Under the pieces are notes generated by a model. That model was not told the origin of the DNA and did no database searches. It saw only the letters and a program-made list of their open reading frames with translations. Both the position numbers and the translations under genes were made by a program. Shown one piece after another: positions 1 through 8,911 of a stretch of 64,000 nt of DNA (its first letter is position 1; the number at the start of each line of letters is the position of its first letter). Origin of the DNA: JAJEFO01 sp965208685 (lineage in GTDB: Bacteria > Pseudomonadota > Alphaproteobacteria > Rhodobacterales > Rhodobacteraceae); contig CBDBPL010000007.1 of NCBI GenBank assembly GCA_965208685.1, forward strand, positions 1,116,001-1,180,000, given 5' to 3'.

Positions 1-726
1 ATAGCCGAGATACATCGAGCCGATTACCACCAGGATCAGGCAGATCACCGGGATCAGGAAGCGCGAATTCGCGATACGCTCGGAAAACGTCATCGGTGGC
101 TCGGCATCCGGCCTCCAGGACCGCGACACGCGACTGTAGATCGCCACGTACGCCATGAACATGGCGGCCAGCACGAGGCCCGGCACGATTCCGGCGAAGA
201 AGAGCTTGGAGATCGATTCGTTGATCGTGACCCCGTATACGATGAGGGTCAGCGACGGCGGGATCATGAGACCCAGCGTGGCGGCGCCGGCAAGAGTGCC
301 GATGACCATTGGCTCCGGGTAGTTCCGCTTCCTGAGTTCCGGAATGGACATCTTGCCGACCGTGGTCAGCGTCGCCGCCGAGGATCCCGAGACTGCCGCA
401 AAGACAGTGCAGCCTACGATGTTGGTGTGGACAAGGCCGCCGGGCAGCGACTTCATCCAGGGGCTGAGACCTCGGAACATGTCTTCTGACAGGCGGGTTC
501 GGTAGAGGATCTCTCCCATCCAGATGAACAGTGGCAGCGCGGTCAGCGTCCATGAGGAGGAGGAGGACCAGATCGTCGTCAGCATCGTGTCGCCAACCGG
601 CCTGGTCGTGAACAGCTCCATTCCCACCCACGCAACGCCGATCAGTGACAGGCCGACCCAGACGCCTGATCCCAGCAGCAGGAAGAGCACGAAGAGAAAC
701 AGGACGATGATCGAGGCGTCTTCCAT
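1..726 (-). CDS. dctM: TRAP transporter large permease (DctM family), partial
   Basis: Large membrane subunit of a TRAP uptake system, which works with the small permease and the periplasmic binding protein encoded just upstream. Only the first 242 codons are present because the gene runs off the left edge; complete DctM proteins are about 430 residues. The visible part is strongly hydrophobic, with a first membrane segment at about residues 5-36. The family-like stretches SGSSAAT (113-119) and MIPPSLTLIVYG (154-165) are present. The ATG lies three bases after the DctQ stop, so the two are surely co-translated. The substrate cannot be read from this subunit; the neighbouring oxidase and racemase suggest an amino acid or related acid. 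Confidence 0.93.
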   Translation of the reverse strand, partial: MEDASIIVLFLFVLFLLLGSGVWVGLSLIGVAWVGMELFTTRPVGDTMLTTIWSSSSSWTLTALPLFIWMGEILYRTRLSEDMFRGLSPWMKSLPGGLVHTNIVGCTVFAAVSGSSAATLTTVGKMSIPELRKRNYPEPMVIGTLAGAATLGLMIPPSLTLIVYGVTINESISKLFFAGIVPGLVLAAMFMAYVAIYSRVSRSWRPDAEPPMTFSERIANSRFLIPVICLILVVIGSMYLGY

Positions 727-729
727 GAG

Positions 730-1254
730 CTACCCTCCCAATCCCTGCTCGATCTGGTCCCGCGAAATGCGGTGCTCGCCCTTGAAGACAAGGTTGAGGA
801 GATTGTCCGTGAGCGCCACCGCGAAGATGATCGCCCCGGCAAGAACGAAGCTCTGGGGAATCCAGAGCTCGGTTCGGTCCTGGCCCTGGCTGATGTCATT
901 GAATCTCCAGGACCAGTAGACGAAGCGCACCGCAAAGTAGACGAAATACCACGCCGTGACGGTTCCGATGCCAAAGCACCAGATCTCGAGGAGACGCTTC
1001 CGGCGAGGGGACAGCGCGTTCAGCACTATCGACACCCGGATATGGCTGCCCCTGTTGAGGGCGTTGGCAAAGGCAAGAAACGATGCGGCGGCCATGAAGT
1101 AGCCGGCATACTCAGGCGCGCCAGGAAAGACTTCGCCGGTCCAGCGCGCGAGCATCTGGATCACGATAAGGCCCAAAATGGCAACGAGGCAGCACGCGGC
1201 AAGAACGCCTGACGCAACGTAGATCGAATCAAGTGCGCGGCGGACAAGTGTCAT
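730..1254 (-). CDS. dctQ: TRAP transporter small permease (DctQ family)
   Basis: Small membrane subunit of the same TRAP transporter, 174 residues, the normal size for DctQ. Four hydrophobic segments are visible at about residues 14-34, 49-66, 88-109 and 133-153. The loop NRGSHIRVSIVLNALSP after the second segment is typical of the family, where the HI/HVxVD-like region contacts DctM. The start is ATG. The gene follows dctP by 315 bases, which contain a stem-loop, while dctM follows almost directly. This is the usual P-Q-M order. Confidence 0.93.
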   Translation of the reverse strand: MTLVRRALDSIYVASGVLAACCLVAILGLIVIQMLARWTGEVFPGAPEYAGYFMAAASFLAFANALNRGSHIRVSIVLNALSPRRKRLLEIWCFGIGTVTAWYFVYFAVRFVYWSWRFNDISQGQDRTELWIPQSFVLAGAIIFAVALTDNLLNLVFKGEHRISRDQIEQGLGG

Positions 1255-1569
1255 GGCGGCATGCCCTCACGGATTTCGCGCTGGCGCGGCGAGATCCGCC
1301 TGGTCCCCGCCGCACCACCTGCATTTCGTGGACCAAGGTGACCTCTGCTCATTCGCGTCGGGATCTCTGGTGCGACTCTGGATGGCCTCTGTCTCCCTGC
1401 CGCAACTGCAGGCGGCTGAGCCGATCCTGCGGAGGTCGCCCAAGCACTTCCAGGAGCGGTCAGCCAATCCCGGTCAGCCGGGCAATCCACGGGGCACATT
1501 TCTGCCGACACCGTCACCTCGCTCAAAATGGGTGTGAACGGGCGCGACAGGCACGCCCGTCCGTCTTGA
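1255..1569. other. Intergenic gap between dctP and dctQ
   Basis: No reading frame here looks real. The only structure I see is the stem-loop at 1538-1560 just after the dctP stop. The gap is within one operon on the minus strand, so it is probably transcribed spacer. Confidence 0.6.
1538..1560 (-). promoter_or_regulatory. Stem-loop after dctP
   Basis: Perfect 7-bp stem ACGGGCG/CGCCCGT with a 9-base loop, ten bases beyond the dctP stop on the minus strand. There is no T run, so it is not a classical terminator. Such hairpins after binding-protein genes often protect the 5' mRNA part, giving more binding protein than permease; that role is inferred. Confidence 0.4.
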
Positions 1570-2550
1570 TCACTTCAGCGACATGAACCTGTCGACAATT
1601 GCCTGACCTTCAGCGCCAGCGGCCTCAAGCCACTCGGCAGTCATGACCTTGCCGATTTCCTGCAGCTCGCCTTTCATCTGGTCAGACGCGGGCGCGACCG
1701 TCATGCCGCCGTCCCGAAGCCCTTGAAGCGTGAAGCCGGTGTACTCCTTGGCTCTCCAGTTGCCGGCATACTCGGCAAGTCCAGCACAGGCATTGATGAC
1801 ATTCTTGTTCTGGTCCGAAACGCCATCCCAGACACCCGAGTTCACCATGACATAGTTGCGCGGCAACCATGCGTCCACTTCGTAGAAGTAGTTCAGCGAT
1901 TCCCAGACCTTCCGGTCGTAGCCCGTGGAGCCCGACGACACCATCGCGTCAGCCACGCCGGTGGCAAAGGCCTGGCTGATCTCGGCCGCCTCGATCGTGA
2001 CCGGCAACATGCCTGTCAGTTCCGCAAGGCGCGAGGTTGCATTGTTGTACGAACGGAACTTGATGCCCTTCATGTCCGCGACCGAACTCACGGCATCGCG
2101 GAAATAGAGACCTTGGGGCGGCCATGCCACGGAATAGAGCAGGTGCAGGCCCTGGTCTGCCAGGGTCTTCGCGATACTGGGTTTCGCGGCTTCCCACAGC
2201 TTGTCAGCATCGTCGAAGCTGGTTGCGAGAAACGGCACGGAGTCGACACCGAACAGCGCGTTCTCGTTCTGGTGGCCAGAAAGCAGGCGCTCGCCGATCG
2301 GCACCTGGCCGGTCTGGATCGCGCGCTTGATCTGGGCTCCGGGGAAGAGGCTTCCGCTCGGGTGGGTCACGATCTCGATCTCGCCGCCCGTGCCGGTCGT
2401 CACGCATTTCGCGAACTCGGCGCCGGTCACCGAATGGAAGTTGGAGCCGGAATAGGCCATGGGCATGTCCCATTTCTCGGCCATGACCGGCGTCGCGGCC
2501 ATGGCCAGGGCGACCGTGCCAGCAGCAAGTAGCGTCGTTGAATTGTACAT
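1570..2550 (-). CDS. dctP: TRAP transporter substrate-binding protein (DctP family)
   Basis: Periplasmic solute receptor of the TRAP system, 326 residues, normal for the family. A Sec signal peptide covers residues 1-24 (hydrophobic core LLAAGTVALAMAATP, cleavage after VMA). The mature part starts EKWDMPMAYS. The region KGIKFRSYNNAT (162-173) holds the conserved arginine R166, which in DctP proteins binds a substrate carboxylate. An AGGAG ribosome site lies seven bases before the ATG. It is expressed with the DadA-like oxidase upstream (18-base gap) and dctQM downstream. The conserved arginine favours a carboxylate-bearing ligand; which one is not visible. Confidence 0.93.
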   Translation of the reverse strand: MYNSTTLLAAGTVALAMAATPVMAEKWDMPMAYSGSNFHSVTGAEFAKCVTTGTGGEIEIVTHPSGSLFPGAQIKRAIQTGQVPIGERLLSGHQNENALFGVDSVPFLATSFDDADKLWEAAKPSIAKTLADQGLHLLYSVAWPPQGLYFRDAVSSVADMKGIKFRSYNNATSRLAELTGMLPVTIEAAEISQAFATGVADAMVSSGSTGYDRKVWESLNYFYEVDAWLPRNYVMVNSGVWDGVSDQNKNVINACAGLAEYAGNWRAKEYTGFTLQGLRDGGMTVAPASDQMKGELQEIGKVMTAEWLEAAGAEGQAIVDRFMSLK

Positions 2551-2568
2551 TTAGTTCTCCTGAGTGAA

Positions 2569-3837
2569 TCACGTCGGATGACGCGAATCTGCGTATCGTG
2601 CAGGGGAATAGGGGGTAAGGTCAAGATTTGGTTGTCTTCCTGCCACGAGTTGCGAAACCAGTCGACCCGTCCGAGGTCCGCCCGTCAAGCCAACATGGTC
2701 GTGGCCGAATGCCATCAAGACCCCCGCAACGCTCGGAACGGGTCCAATGAGAGGCGTGCTGTCGGCGACCGAGGGGCGGTGCCCCATCCATTCGACCGTG
2801 TCCTTCCAGGCGATGCCCGGAATGGCCTTGCGAATCTGCCTTTCGAGCAACTCGAACGGTGCCCGCGACGGTGGCGCATCGAGGCCGCCGAACTCGACGA
2901 TGCCGGCAAGCCGCAGACGGCCCTCCATGGGAGTCACCACGAACTTGGCGGCGGAAATCATGACGGGTGAACGCGGCATGATCGAGGGTTCCCAGAGTTC
3001 GAGATGGTAGCCCCGCTCGCTCTCCATCGGTACCTTGATCCCGAGCTTGCGCGCCAGCGGCCCGGACCATGCGCCAGCCGCGAGGACGACCGAGTCACAC
3101 CAGACCGTCTCGCCGCCGACGCGAAGGCCCGTGACCCGGCCATTCTCTTGAACCACGTCCGTGGCGTCTCCGATCAGGAGCCGCGCACCCTGGGCTTCGG
3201 CATGCCTTGCAAGATCCTTCACGTAGTGACCAGGATCGCTGATCCGTCCATGGTTCGGGCATCGGACCCCGAAGCCGATCGACGGGCCAAAGACCGGATC
3301 GTAGTCGCGCAGTGCCGCGCCTTCGAGCTCCTGCCACGTGTAGCCGTGATCCGCCCGGATCTGCCAACCGAACGCATCGTCCTCGAAATGCGCGCGGTCG
3401 CGATAAAGGAAGACATAGTCCGCAGGGCAAATCCATTTCTCGGCACCGGTGCCCCTCGCCAGATCCTGGTGCTCGGCCAAGCTGTCGCCGACGATTCGCG
3501 TCATCGCGGATGCCCGCTTTCGGACGTCACCCGCATTAGCGTGACCGAGAAAGCGTGTCAGCCAGGGGACGAGGTGTGGCAGATACTGCCACTTGAGAAA
3601 AAGCGGCTGGTCACGGCCGAAGAGCAGGCCAGGAACGTTTCGGAGCAGTCCGGGCACGGAGATCGGGACGATTCCGTTGGACGCCAGGACTCCGCCATTG
3701 CCGTGACTGGCGCCTTCGGCGGGACCCGTCCTGTCGATCAGGATGACCTCATGCCCGTCGCGGAGGCACCAGATGGCAGTCGATACGCCAACGATCCCGG
3801 CTCCGATAATCGCGACCGTCTTTCGGGAGTCTTCCAC
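2569..3837 (-). CDS. FAD-dependent D-amino-acid dehydrogenase-like oxidoreductase (DadA/DAO family)
   Basis: FAD enzyme of the DAO superfamily that oxidises an amine or D-amino acid to the imine/2-oxo acid. The Rossmann motif GAGIVG is at residues 12-17, followed by the acidic end of the second strand (VILIDR). The C-terminal GHDHVGLTGGPRTGRL matches the family's second FAD segment. I chose GTG 3837 because it has a strong GGAGGT site (3847-3852) nine bases upstream and gives 422 residues, the DadA size. The frame stays open for another 40 codons upstream without family similarity. It is the first gene of the oxidase-TRAP operon. The substrate is probably supplied by the transporter and perhaps racemised by the divergent gene. 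Confidence 0.87.
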   Translation of the reverse strand: MEDSRKTVAIIGAGIVGVSTAIWCLRDGHEVILIDRTGPAEGASHGNGGVLASNGIVPISVPGLLRNVPGLLFGRDQPLFLKWQYLPHLVPWLTRFLGHANAGDVRKRASAMTRIVGDSLAEHQDLARGTGAEKWICPADYVFLYRDRAHFEDDAFGWQIRADHGYTWQELEGAALRDYDPVFGPSIGFGVRCPNHGRISDPGHYVKDLARHAEAQGARLLIGDATDVVQENGRVTGLRVGGETVWCDSVVLAAGAWSGPLARKLGIKVPMESERGYHLELWEPSIMPRSPVMISAAKFVVTPMEGRLRLAGIVEFGGLDAPPSRAPFELLERQIRKAIPGIAWKDTVEWMGHRPSVADSTPLIGPVPSVAGVLMAFGHDHVGLTGGPRTGRLVSQLVAGRQPNLDLTPYSPARYADSRHPT

Positions 3838-4287
3838 TGTTGCAACACCTCCGCCGCCTTGAATGCGGAGCCTGCAACAGCGAAGCCTGGCCTGCAATTT
3901 CTTTGACGTTGTGACGGTCACGAAGTGGCGGGCACCGAAACGTCCCTTGAGCGGCAATCCGGGCTTGCAACATTGACCTTCGCAATGCTCGAACTTGATT
4001 GCCCGCGGTCGCCTGAATCGCCACCTTCAGTTCGTTGGTCTTGATGCCTTCGCCGGTCTTTGGGTCGCGCTTGAACTCCGGGCGTTGGTGCGGCACGTCG
4101 TGGTCGTCGCTGAATTTGGCCGAACCTATGAATCAGCTGCATTCCGGCATGGGGCCGGGTTCTTCCCGTGTCGCGCAACCTGAGCCGACCCGATTTCACG
4201 CCATGTTTGGTTGCCGAACAAATTGGGTGGCTAAACACGTAGGAATTTGGCAGCAAAGAATTGCGATGTTCGGAAGGGGCGACGGTC
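3838..4287. other. Divergent intergenic region between oxidase and racemase
   Basis: Must hold the promoters for both the minus-strand oxidase/TRAP operon and the plus-strand racemase. On the minus strand at about 3990-4110 a short open stretch reads FKRDPKTGEGIKTNEL. This could be a relic of a small basic DNA-binding protein, but I cannot place it. No clear sigma-70 boxes. Confidence 0.4.
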
Positions 4288-5007
4288 ATGATCCGGGGCG
4301 GAAAATCGATCTACGGCGCTTCTGTGGGCATCCTCATGCTCGAAGCCCGGTTCCCGCGGATCCTCGGAGACATGGGCAACGCGGGCACGTGGGACTTTCC
4401 GGTGCACTACAAGGTCGTGCGCGACGCGTCGCCGGATCGCGTGGTCCGGCAAGGAGCGCAGGGCTTGCTGGACGCTTTCAGGACGGCGGCGCAGGAACTT
4501 GAGGCTGACGGAGTGGACGGCATCACCACGAATTGCGGGTTTCTCTCGATTTTTCAGGACGAGCTGTCGACGGCGGTCGACATTCCCGTTCTGACCTCGT
4601 CGCTGATGCAGCTTCGCACGGTCGATGCACTCCTCCCGTCGAGCCGCCGGGCGGGCATCCTTACCGTTTCGCGTTCGTCCCTGACCGAGACGCATCTGTC
4701 CGCTGCGGGCGTGCCGGAGGGTACGCCCATTGGCACGACCGAGGGCCGGACGCATTTCACTGAGGCCGTCTTGGGCAATTCGCTCGAGCTCGATCCGGTG
4801 GCAGCCGAAGCTGACAACGTTGCCGCCGCTGAAGACCTTGTTGCGGAACATCCCGACATTGGAGCCATCGTGCTCGAGTGCACCAACATGGCACCCTATG
4901 CGGCCGCGATTCGAAGCGCCACGGGAATCCCGGTCTTCTCGCACCTGAGCTTCGTGAACTGGTTCCAGTCCTCGCTTTCACCGCCGGACTGGCCGCGCAA
5001 GACCTGA
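4288..5007 (+). CDS. Aspartate/glutamate/hydantoin racemase superfamily protein
   Basis: Cofactor-independent racemase/decarboxylase fold that works by a two-cysteine mechanism. Both cysteines are in place: C83 in TTNCGF and C198 in LECTNM. The length of 239 residues fits the superfamily. ATG 4288 is preferred over the upstream TTG-type start because GGAAGG lies ten bases before it and similarity begins at once. It is divergent from a DadA-type oxidase and a TRAP transporter, so a plausible job is converting the L form of an imported acid to the D form used by the oxidase. Maleate isomerase or arylmalonate decarboxylase-type chemistry remains possible. Confidence 0.8.
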   Translation: MIRGGKSIYGASVGILMLEARFPRILGDMGNAGTWDFPVHYKVVRDASPDRVVRQGAQGLLDAFRTAAQELEADGVDGITTNCGFLSIFQDELSTAVDIPVLTSSLMQLRTVDALLPSSRRAGILTVSRSSLTETHLSAAGVPEGTPIGTTEGRTHFTEAVLGNSLELDPVAAEADNVAAAEDLVAEHPDIGAIVLECTNMAPYAAAIRSATGIPVFSHLSFVNWFQSSLSPPDWPRKT

Positions 5008-5326
5008 GATTCGCAGACACGTCGGCGTTTCAACCGATCCTGGCCAGGGATCGGGCGAATGTCCCGCCAAGGTGTTCAAGGCACTGTGACATTCGGACAC
5101 TCCCGTCCCTCTGGCACGTCCCGTCGGCAGCAGGAATGAAGATGGCGAGGGTGGCCTTGGATCGTGTCCGTTCCGGCATTGGATCTGGAAGTGAAGTGAA
5201 TGCACATCGTGTTGAAAACGGAATGGGAATCGCTGAGGGACATTGCGGGTAGGGTGGACATCGGCAAGCGGGCGAAGTACCGTGAAAGCCAAGTCTAGGG
5301 CCGGTCGATTCGAAGGAGCGCCTCCA
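5008..5326. other. Intergenic region before the LolA-like gene
   Basis: No convincing gene, RNA or repeat. It presumably contains the promoter of the gene starting at 5327. Confidence 0.5.
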
Positions 5327-6244
5327 ATGAGTAGCGTTTTGATTTATGCCGCTCCACCTGCGATGATGGCGCGCAAATTGGGGCAGGCGAAGCGTCTCCT
5401 CTGCTGTCCGCTTTCTGGTCTGCGTGGTTCGGATCTCTTCCATGAATTTCGGCCGATCCGGTATGCGGCCACGGCTGTTTGCGCTGCGCTCATGTTGAAT
5501 GCAGTTCCGGATGCGGCAGCGCAGTCGGCTGCCGAAAAGGGTCTTCAGATCGCCAAGACGGCACGTGCCGCTGACAGGGGGTTCGGAAATTATACCGCAG
5601 AGTTGAGCATGGTTTTGCGAAACCGCCGGGGGAAGGAAAGCCGACGTTCGCTGCGCATCAAGGTTCTTGAAGTCGCCGGTGACGGCAACAAGACCGTGTT
5701 CGTGTTTGACAATCCCAAAGACGTGAAGGGAACTGCATTCCTGATTCACGGGCATGTCAACAAGCCGGATGATCAATGGCTTTATCTGCCCGCGCTGAAA
5801 CGAGTCAAACGCATCAGTTCCTCGAAGCGTTCGGGATCTTTCATGGGAAGCGAGTTCGCGTACGAGGATCTGACAATTCCGGAAGTCGAAAAGTTCACGT
5901 ACAAGTGGCTGCGCAATGAGCCTTGCGGGAATCTGACCTGCACAGTTTTGGAAATGATTCCAACCGAGCGTGGCTCAGGTTATTCCCGGCAAATTGCCTG
6001 GCATGACACCAAGGAGTTTCGTGCCTGGAAAACGGAATATTATGACCGGAAAAACGACCATCTGAAAACACTGACCTTCAGCGGATACAAAGAGCATGCT
6101 GGCGGATTTTGGAAACCAGAGAGTTTGAATATGGTTAACCATGCCACCGGCAAGAGCACGGACCTGAATTGGAGCAACTACCAGTTCAACACCAATCTGA
6201 GCGAAAAGGACTTTACGCAAACAAGTCTTCGACGCATCCGCTGA
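5327..6244 (+). CDS. Outer-membrane lipoprotein-sorting family protein (LolA-like, PF17131 type)
   Basis: Secreted protein of the LolA/LolB-like fold often annotated 'outer membrane lipoprotein-sorting protein'; members are thought to handle lipids or lipoproteins in the periplasm. A signal peptide is visible but unusually far in: hydrophobic core YAATAVCAALMLNAV with cleavage near DAAA-QS, about residue 65. Family-typical segments follow: VFVFDNPKDVKGTAFL, WLYLPALKRVKRISSS, GSFMGSEFAYEDL. ATG 5327 is supported by AAGGAG eight bases upstream. The long N-terminus could mean that a start further in is used. The gene looks less GC-rich than its neighbours. In other genomes the family travels with RND exporters; none is here. 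Confidence 0.8.
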   Translation: MSSVLIYAAPPAMMARKLGQAKRLLCCPLSGLRGSDLFHEFRPIRYAATAVCAALMLNAVPDAAAQSAAEKGLQIAKTARAADRGFGNYTAELSMVLRNRRGKESRRSLRIKVLEVAGDGNKTVFVFDNPKDVKGTAFLIHGHVNKPDDQWLYLPALKRVKRISSSKRSGSFMGSEFAYEDLTIPEVEKFTYKWLRNEPCGNLTCTVLEMIPTERGSGYSRQIAWHDTKEFRAWKTEYYDRKNDHLKTLTFSGYKEHAGGFWKPESLNMVNHATGKSTDLNWSNYQFNTNLSEKDFTQTSLRRIR

Positions 6245-6472
6245 CGACCTGCGGCTTCCAGGACTGATCCCAAAGACTGACTGCGTGGCGACGTTCGCAA
6301 ACGGCACCGCTTCAGCCGGAGCTGAGGGGTTCACTGAATGCGACGTCCAATGCCGGGGAAGCGGGCAAGGAAAGCTGCAAGGCGCATGACCGTACCCGTC
6401 AGCTCACCAGGCTTCGCGAGCGACCGGACATGACTTGCCTGATTCGATCACTCGACATGCGCAAGAATGTCT

Positions 6473-6976
6473 TCAATCAGTGCCCCTGTATGGCTCGACA
6501 TACTGAAGCGCCATGTCCCACGGAAAGAATATCCAGGTGTCCTGGCTGACGCCGGTGATGAACGTGTCCACCTGCTGTTCGCCCATGGGCTTGGCGTAGA
6601 TCGTGGCGAAATGAGCCTTCGGATAGTGCCGTCGAACGAGTTCGAGCGTCTGGCCGGTATCGACGAGGTCGTCCACGACGAGAATGCCGTTTCCGTCACT
6701 CATCATTTCCGCGTCTGGAGACTTCAGGATCTCCGCGTCGGACTGTGACTGGTGGTCATAGCTCTTCACGCTGATCGTATCCACGATTCGAATGTCAAGT
6801 TCGCGGGCCACGATCATCGCTGGTGCCATGCCGCCACGCGTGATGGCCACGACCGCCGCCCACCTGCCGTCCAGTGGCCCGCGGCCATCCAGTCGCCAAG
6901 CAAGCGCACGGGCGTCGCGATGCAACTGGTCCCAGCTGACGTGGAATCCTTTCTCGTGTGGCAGGCGTTCGGTCAC
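6473..6976 (-). CDS. gpt: Xanthine(-guanine) phosphoribosyltransferase
   Basis: Type I phosphoribosyltransferase of purine salvage: xanthine or guanine plus PRPP gives XMP or GMP. The PRPP-binding signature LVVDDLVDTGQT is at residues 99-110, and AITRGGMAP (45-53) is the pyrophosphate loop. The C-terminal WIFFPWD is typical of bacterial Gpt. Length 167 matches Gpt rather than hypoxanthine transferases. The start codon is GTG, with AGGA upstream. It lies downstream of fabI on the same strand but 142 bases away, so it may or may not be co-transcribed; it is convergent with the LolA-like gene. Confidence 0.92.
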   Translation of the reverse strand: MTERLPHEKGFHVSWDQLHRDARALAWRLDGRGPLDGRWAAVVAITRGGMAPAMIVARELDIRIVDTISVKSYDHQSQSDAEILKSPDAEMMSDGNGILVVDDLVDTGQTLELVRRHYPKAHFATIYAKPMGEQQVDTFITGVSQDTWIFFPWDMALQYVEPYRGTD

Positions 6977-7118
6977 GGGCGGTCCTGTCGATCATTTGGC
7001 GGAAACTCTTCCGGTTGGCGCGGTCGGCATGCCTGAAGTCGGTGCCTCGGACGACGACACTGTGCGAATCCGGTCCGGGATTGCCTTGCAGCCGCGATGG
7101 CTGTTTCAGCGCCAGGAG

Positions 7119-7937
7119 TCATTGCTCGCGTCTCTCGTAGGTCATGTCCGGGGCGTCGAGCGCCTTCATGCCCACGACATGGTAGCCGGAGTCCACGTGA
7201 TGAACCTCGCCCGTGACGGCCGCACCCAGATCGGAAAGAAGATAAAGCGCGGCGTTGCCGACATCTTCGACCGTAACGTTGCGCCTCAGCGGGGAATTGT
7301 ACTCGTTCCACTTCAGTATGTAGCGGAAGTCGCCGATGCCAGAGGCCGCCAGGGTCTTGATCGTGCCCGCACTGATGGCGTTGCAGCGGATGCCGTCCTT
7401 GCCGAGATCTTCGGCCATGTAACGCACGCTGGCTTCCAGCGCAGCCTTGCAGACTCCCATCACGTTGTAATGTGGCATCACTCGCTCGGCCCCGTAGTAT
7501 GTCAGGGTCAGGAGCGATCCGCCATCAGGCATCATCGCTGCGGCGCGCTTTGCAATCGCGGTGAAGGAATAGACGGAGATGTCCATGGACATGAGGAAGT
7601 TGTCGCGACTCGTGTCGACATAGCGGCCGCGCAACTCGCTCTTGTCGGAAAACCCGATCGCGTGAACGGCGAAATCAAGTTTGCCCCAGCGGTCCTTGAG
7701 TTCCTTGAACAGGGAATCCACGCTGTTCATGTCTGCCACGTCGCAGGGCAGGACGATGTTCGAGCCCAACTGTCCGGCCAATGGACCGACGCGCTTCTGG
7801 AGCGCCTCGCTCTGATACGAAAACGCGAGTTCGGCACCTTGACCGGCAACCGCCTTGGCAATTCCCCAAGCGATCGACTTCTCGTTTGCCAGCCCCATGA
7901 TCAGGCCCTTCTTGCCTGCCATAAGCCCTGCGGACAT
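7119..7937 (-). CDS. fabI: Enoyl-[acyl-carrier-protein] reductase (NADH), FabI type
   Basis: Performs the last step of each fatty-acid elongation round, reducing trans-2-enoyl-ACP with NAD(P)H. Classic FabI features: glycine-rich start GLIMGLANEKSIAWGIA (11-27), the VHAIGFSDK segment (91-99), and active-site tyrosines in TYYGAERVMPHYNVMGVCK. Y157 and K164 form the catalytic pair and Y148 is the second conserved tyrosine. Length 272 is normal. ATG has GAGGG upstream. It is divergent from pdxH with an 80-base shared promoter region. This is an essential housekeeping enzyme and the target of triclosan-type inhibitors in other species. Confidence 0.96.
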   Translation of the reverse strand: MSAGLMAGKKGLIMGLANEKSIAWGIAKAVAGQGAELAFSYQSEALQKRVGPLAGQLGSNIVLPCDVADMNSVDSLFKELKDRWGKLDFAVHAIGFSDKSELRGRYVDTSRDNFLMSMDISVYSFTAIAKRAAAMMPDGGSLLTLTYYGAERVMPHYNVMGVCKAALEASVRYMAEDLGKDGIRCNAISAGTIKTLAASGIGDFRYILKWNEYNSPLRRNVTVEDVGNAALYLLSDLGAAVTGEVHHVDSGYHVVGMKALDAPDMTYERREQ

Positions 7938-8017
7938 GTTTTGACCCTCGCCCCGTTTACCGTGCAGTGGGTCTATGCGATCAAGTCAAGTGCATCAAGG
8001 GCGTGAAGGCGAGCGTG

Positions 8018-8620
8018 ATGGACAGGAGCGGAATTTTCGAAGGCAATGACCCGATGGCCATTGCGCGACGTTGGCTGGACGAGGCAGCAGGGACTGAACC
8101 GAACGATCCGAACGCGATGGCCCTCGCGACGGTGGACGAATCCGGTCTGCCGAATGTGCGCATGGTCCTGCTCAAGGGGATCGAAGATGGCACCTTCGTC
8201 TTCTACACGAACTACGGCAGCGTGAAGGCGCGGGAGCTCAAGGCATCCGAGAAGGCGGCCTTCGTCCTGCACTGGAAGAGCCTCCGCCGCCAGGTCAGGG
8301 TACGCGGGTCCGCAAGCATGGAGAGCGGAGCGTCGGCAGACCGCTACTTTGCCACGCGAGGGGTGCGGAGCCGGGTGGGGGCCTGGGCATCGCGTCAGTC
8401 CGAGCCGTTGTCGTCCCGGAAGGCGCTGATGGCCAGGGCGGCGAAGATGGGCGTCGTTCACGGACTCGATCCGAAGCGCCCACCGTTCTGGGGCGGTTTC
8501 AGGATATTGCCCTTTGAGATCGAGTTTTGGGCCGACGGAGATTTCCGGCTCCACGACCGATTCCGTTGGACCAGGGCGTCGCCAGATGCCGCATGGGAAG
8601 TTGAACGCCTCTATCCTTAG
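8018..8620 (+). CDS. pdxH: Pyridoxine/pyridoxamine 5'-phosphate oxidase
   Basis: FMN enzyme that oxidises pyridoxine- or pyridoxamine-5'-phosphate to pyridoxal 5'-phosphate, the last step of vitamin B6 synthesis and salvage. FMN/phosphate-binding segments RMVLLKG (44-50) and YTNYGSVKARE (59-69) are clear, as are QVRVRG and the C-terminal FWGGFRILPFEIEFW and dimer-domain HDRFRW. It ends WEVERLYP where most homologues end RLSP/RLAP. ATG 8018 gives 200 residues, the family length; an extension upstream is open but has no similarity. The ribosome site is weak. Confidence 0.93.
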   Translation: MDRSGIFEGNDPMAIARRWLDEAAGTEPNDPNAMALATVDESGLPNVRMVLLKGIEDGTFVFYTNYGSVKARELKASEKAAFVLHWKSLRRQVRVRGSASMESGASADRYFATRGVRSRVGAWASRQSEPLSSRKALMARAAKMGVVHGLDPKRPPFWGGFRILPFEIEFWADGDFRLHDRFRWTRASPDAAWEVERLYP

Positions 8621-8911
8621 TGCATTCCTGCCGAAATCCCTGCAGAAGCGAGCACTTCGCGCCGTGAACGGGGCGGCTCCTCGGTCAAGCCTTGTGGCAA
8701 TTCGCGCATTTCGTGACCGAAGGCTGGCTCCGGCCCCACGAATCGGACGCCGCGGCGGGTCTGTCGATGGAAGGGGGCGCATGCAGCTGTCGCCTGAACG
8801 CGACAGTCCCCCGCGCGAATTTTGTGTGAAGTTTTTTTTGTTGCGCGCAATTGCACCAATGGCTCAAAGTGGGCGCATGCTGGGCAACAGCCCAAGGGAT
8901 GATGCTTATAG

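Noticed and set aside
3990..4110. Minus-strand stretch reading FKRDPKTGEGIKTNEL, possibly a histone-like protein relic
   Set aside because: Only a short match to the HU C-terminus pattern, a stop directly upstream and no N-terminal half; too weak to call.
6128..6139. ATGGTTAACCAT palindrome resembling the TetR half-sites
   Set aside because: It lies inside the LolA-like coding sequence and has the half-sites in the opposite order.
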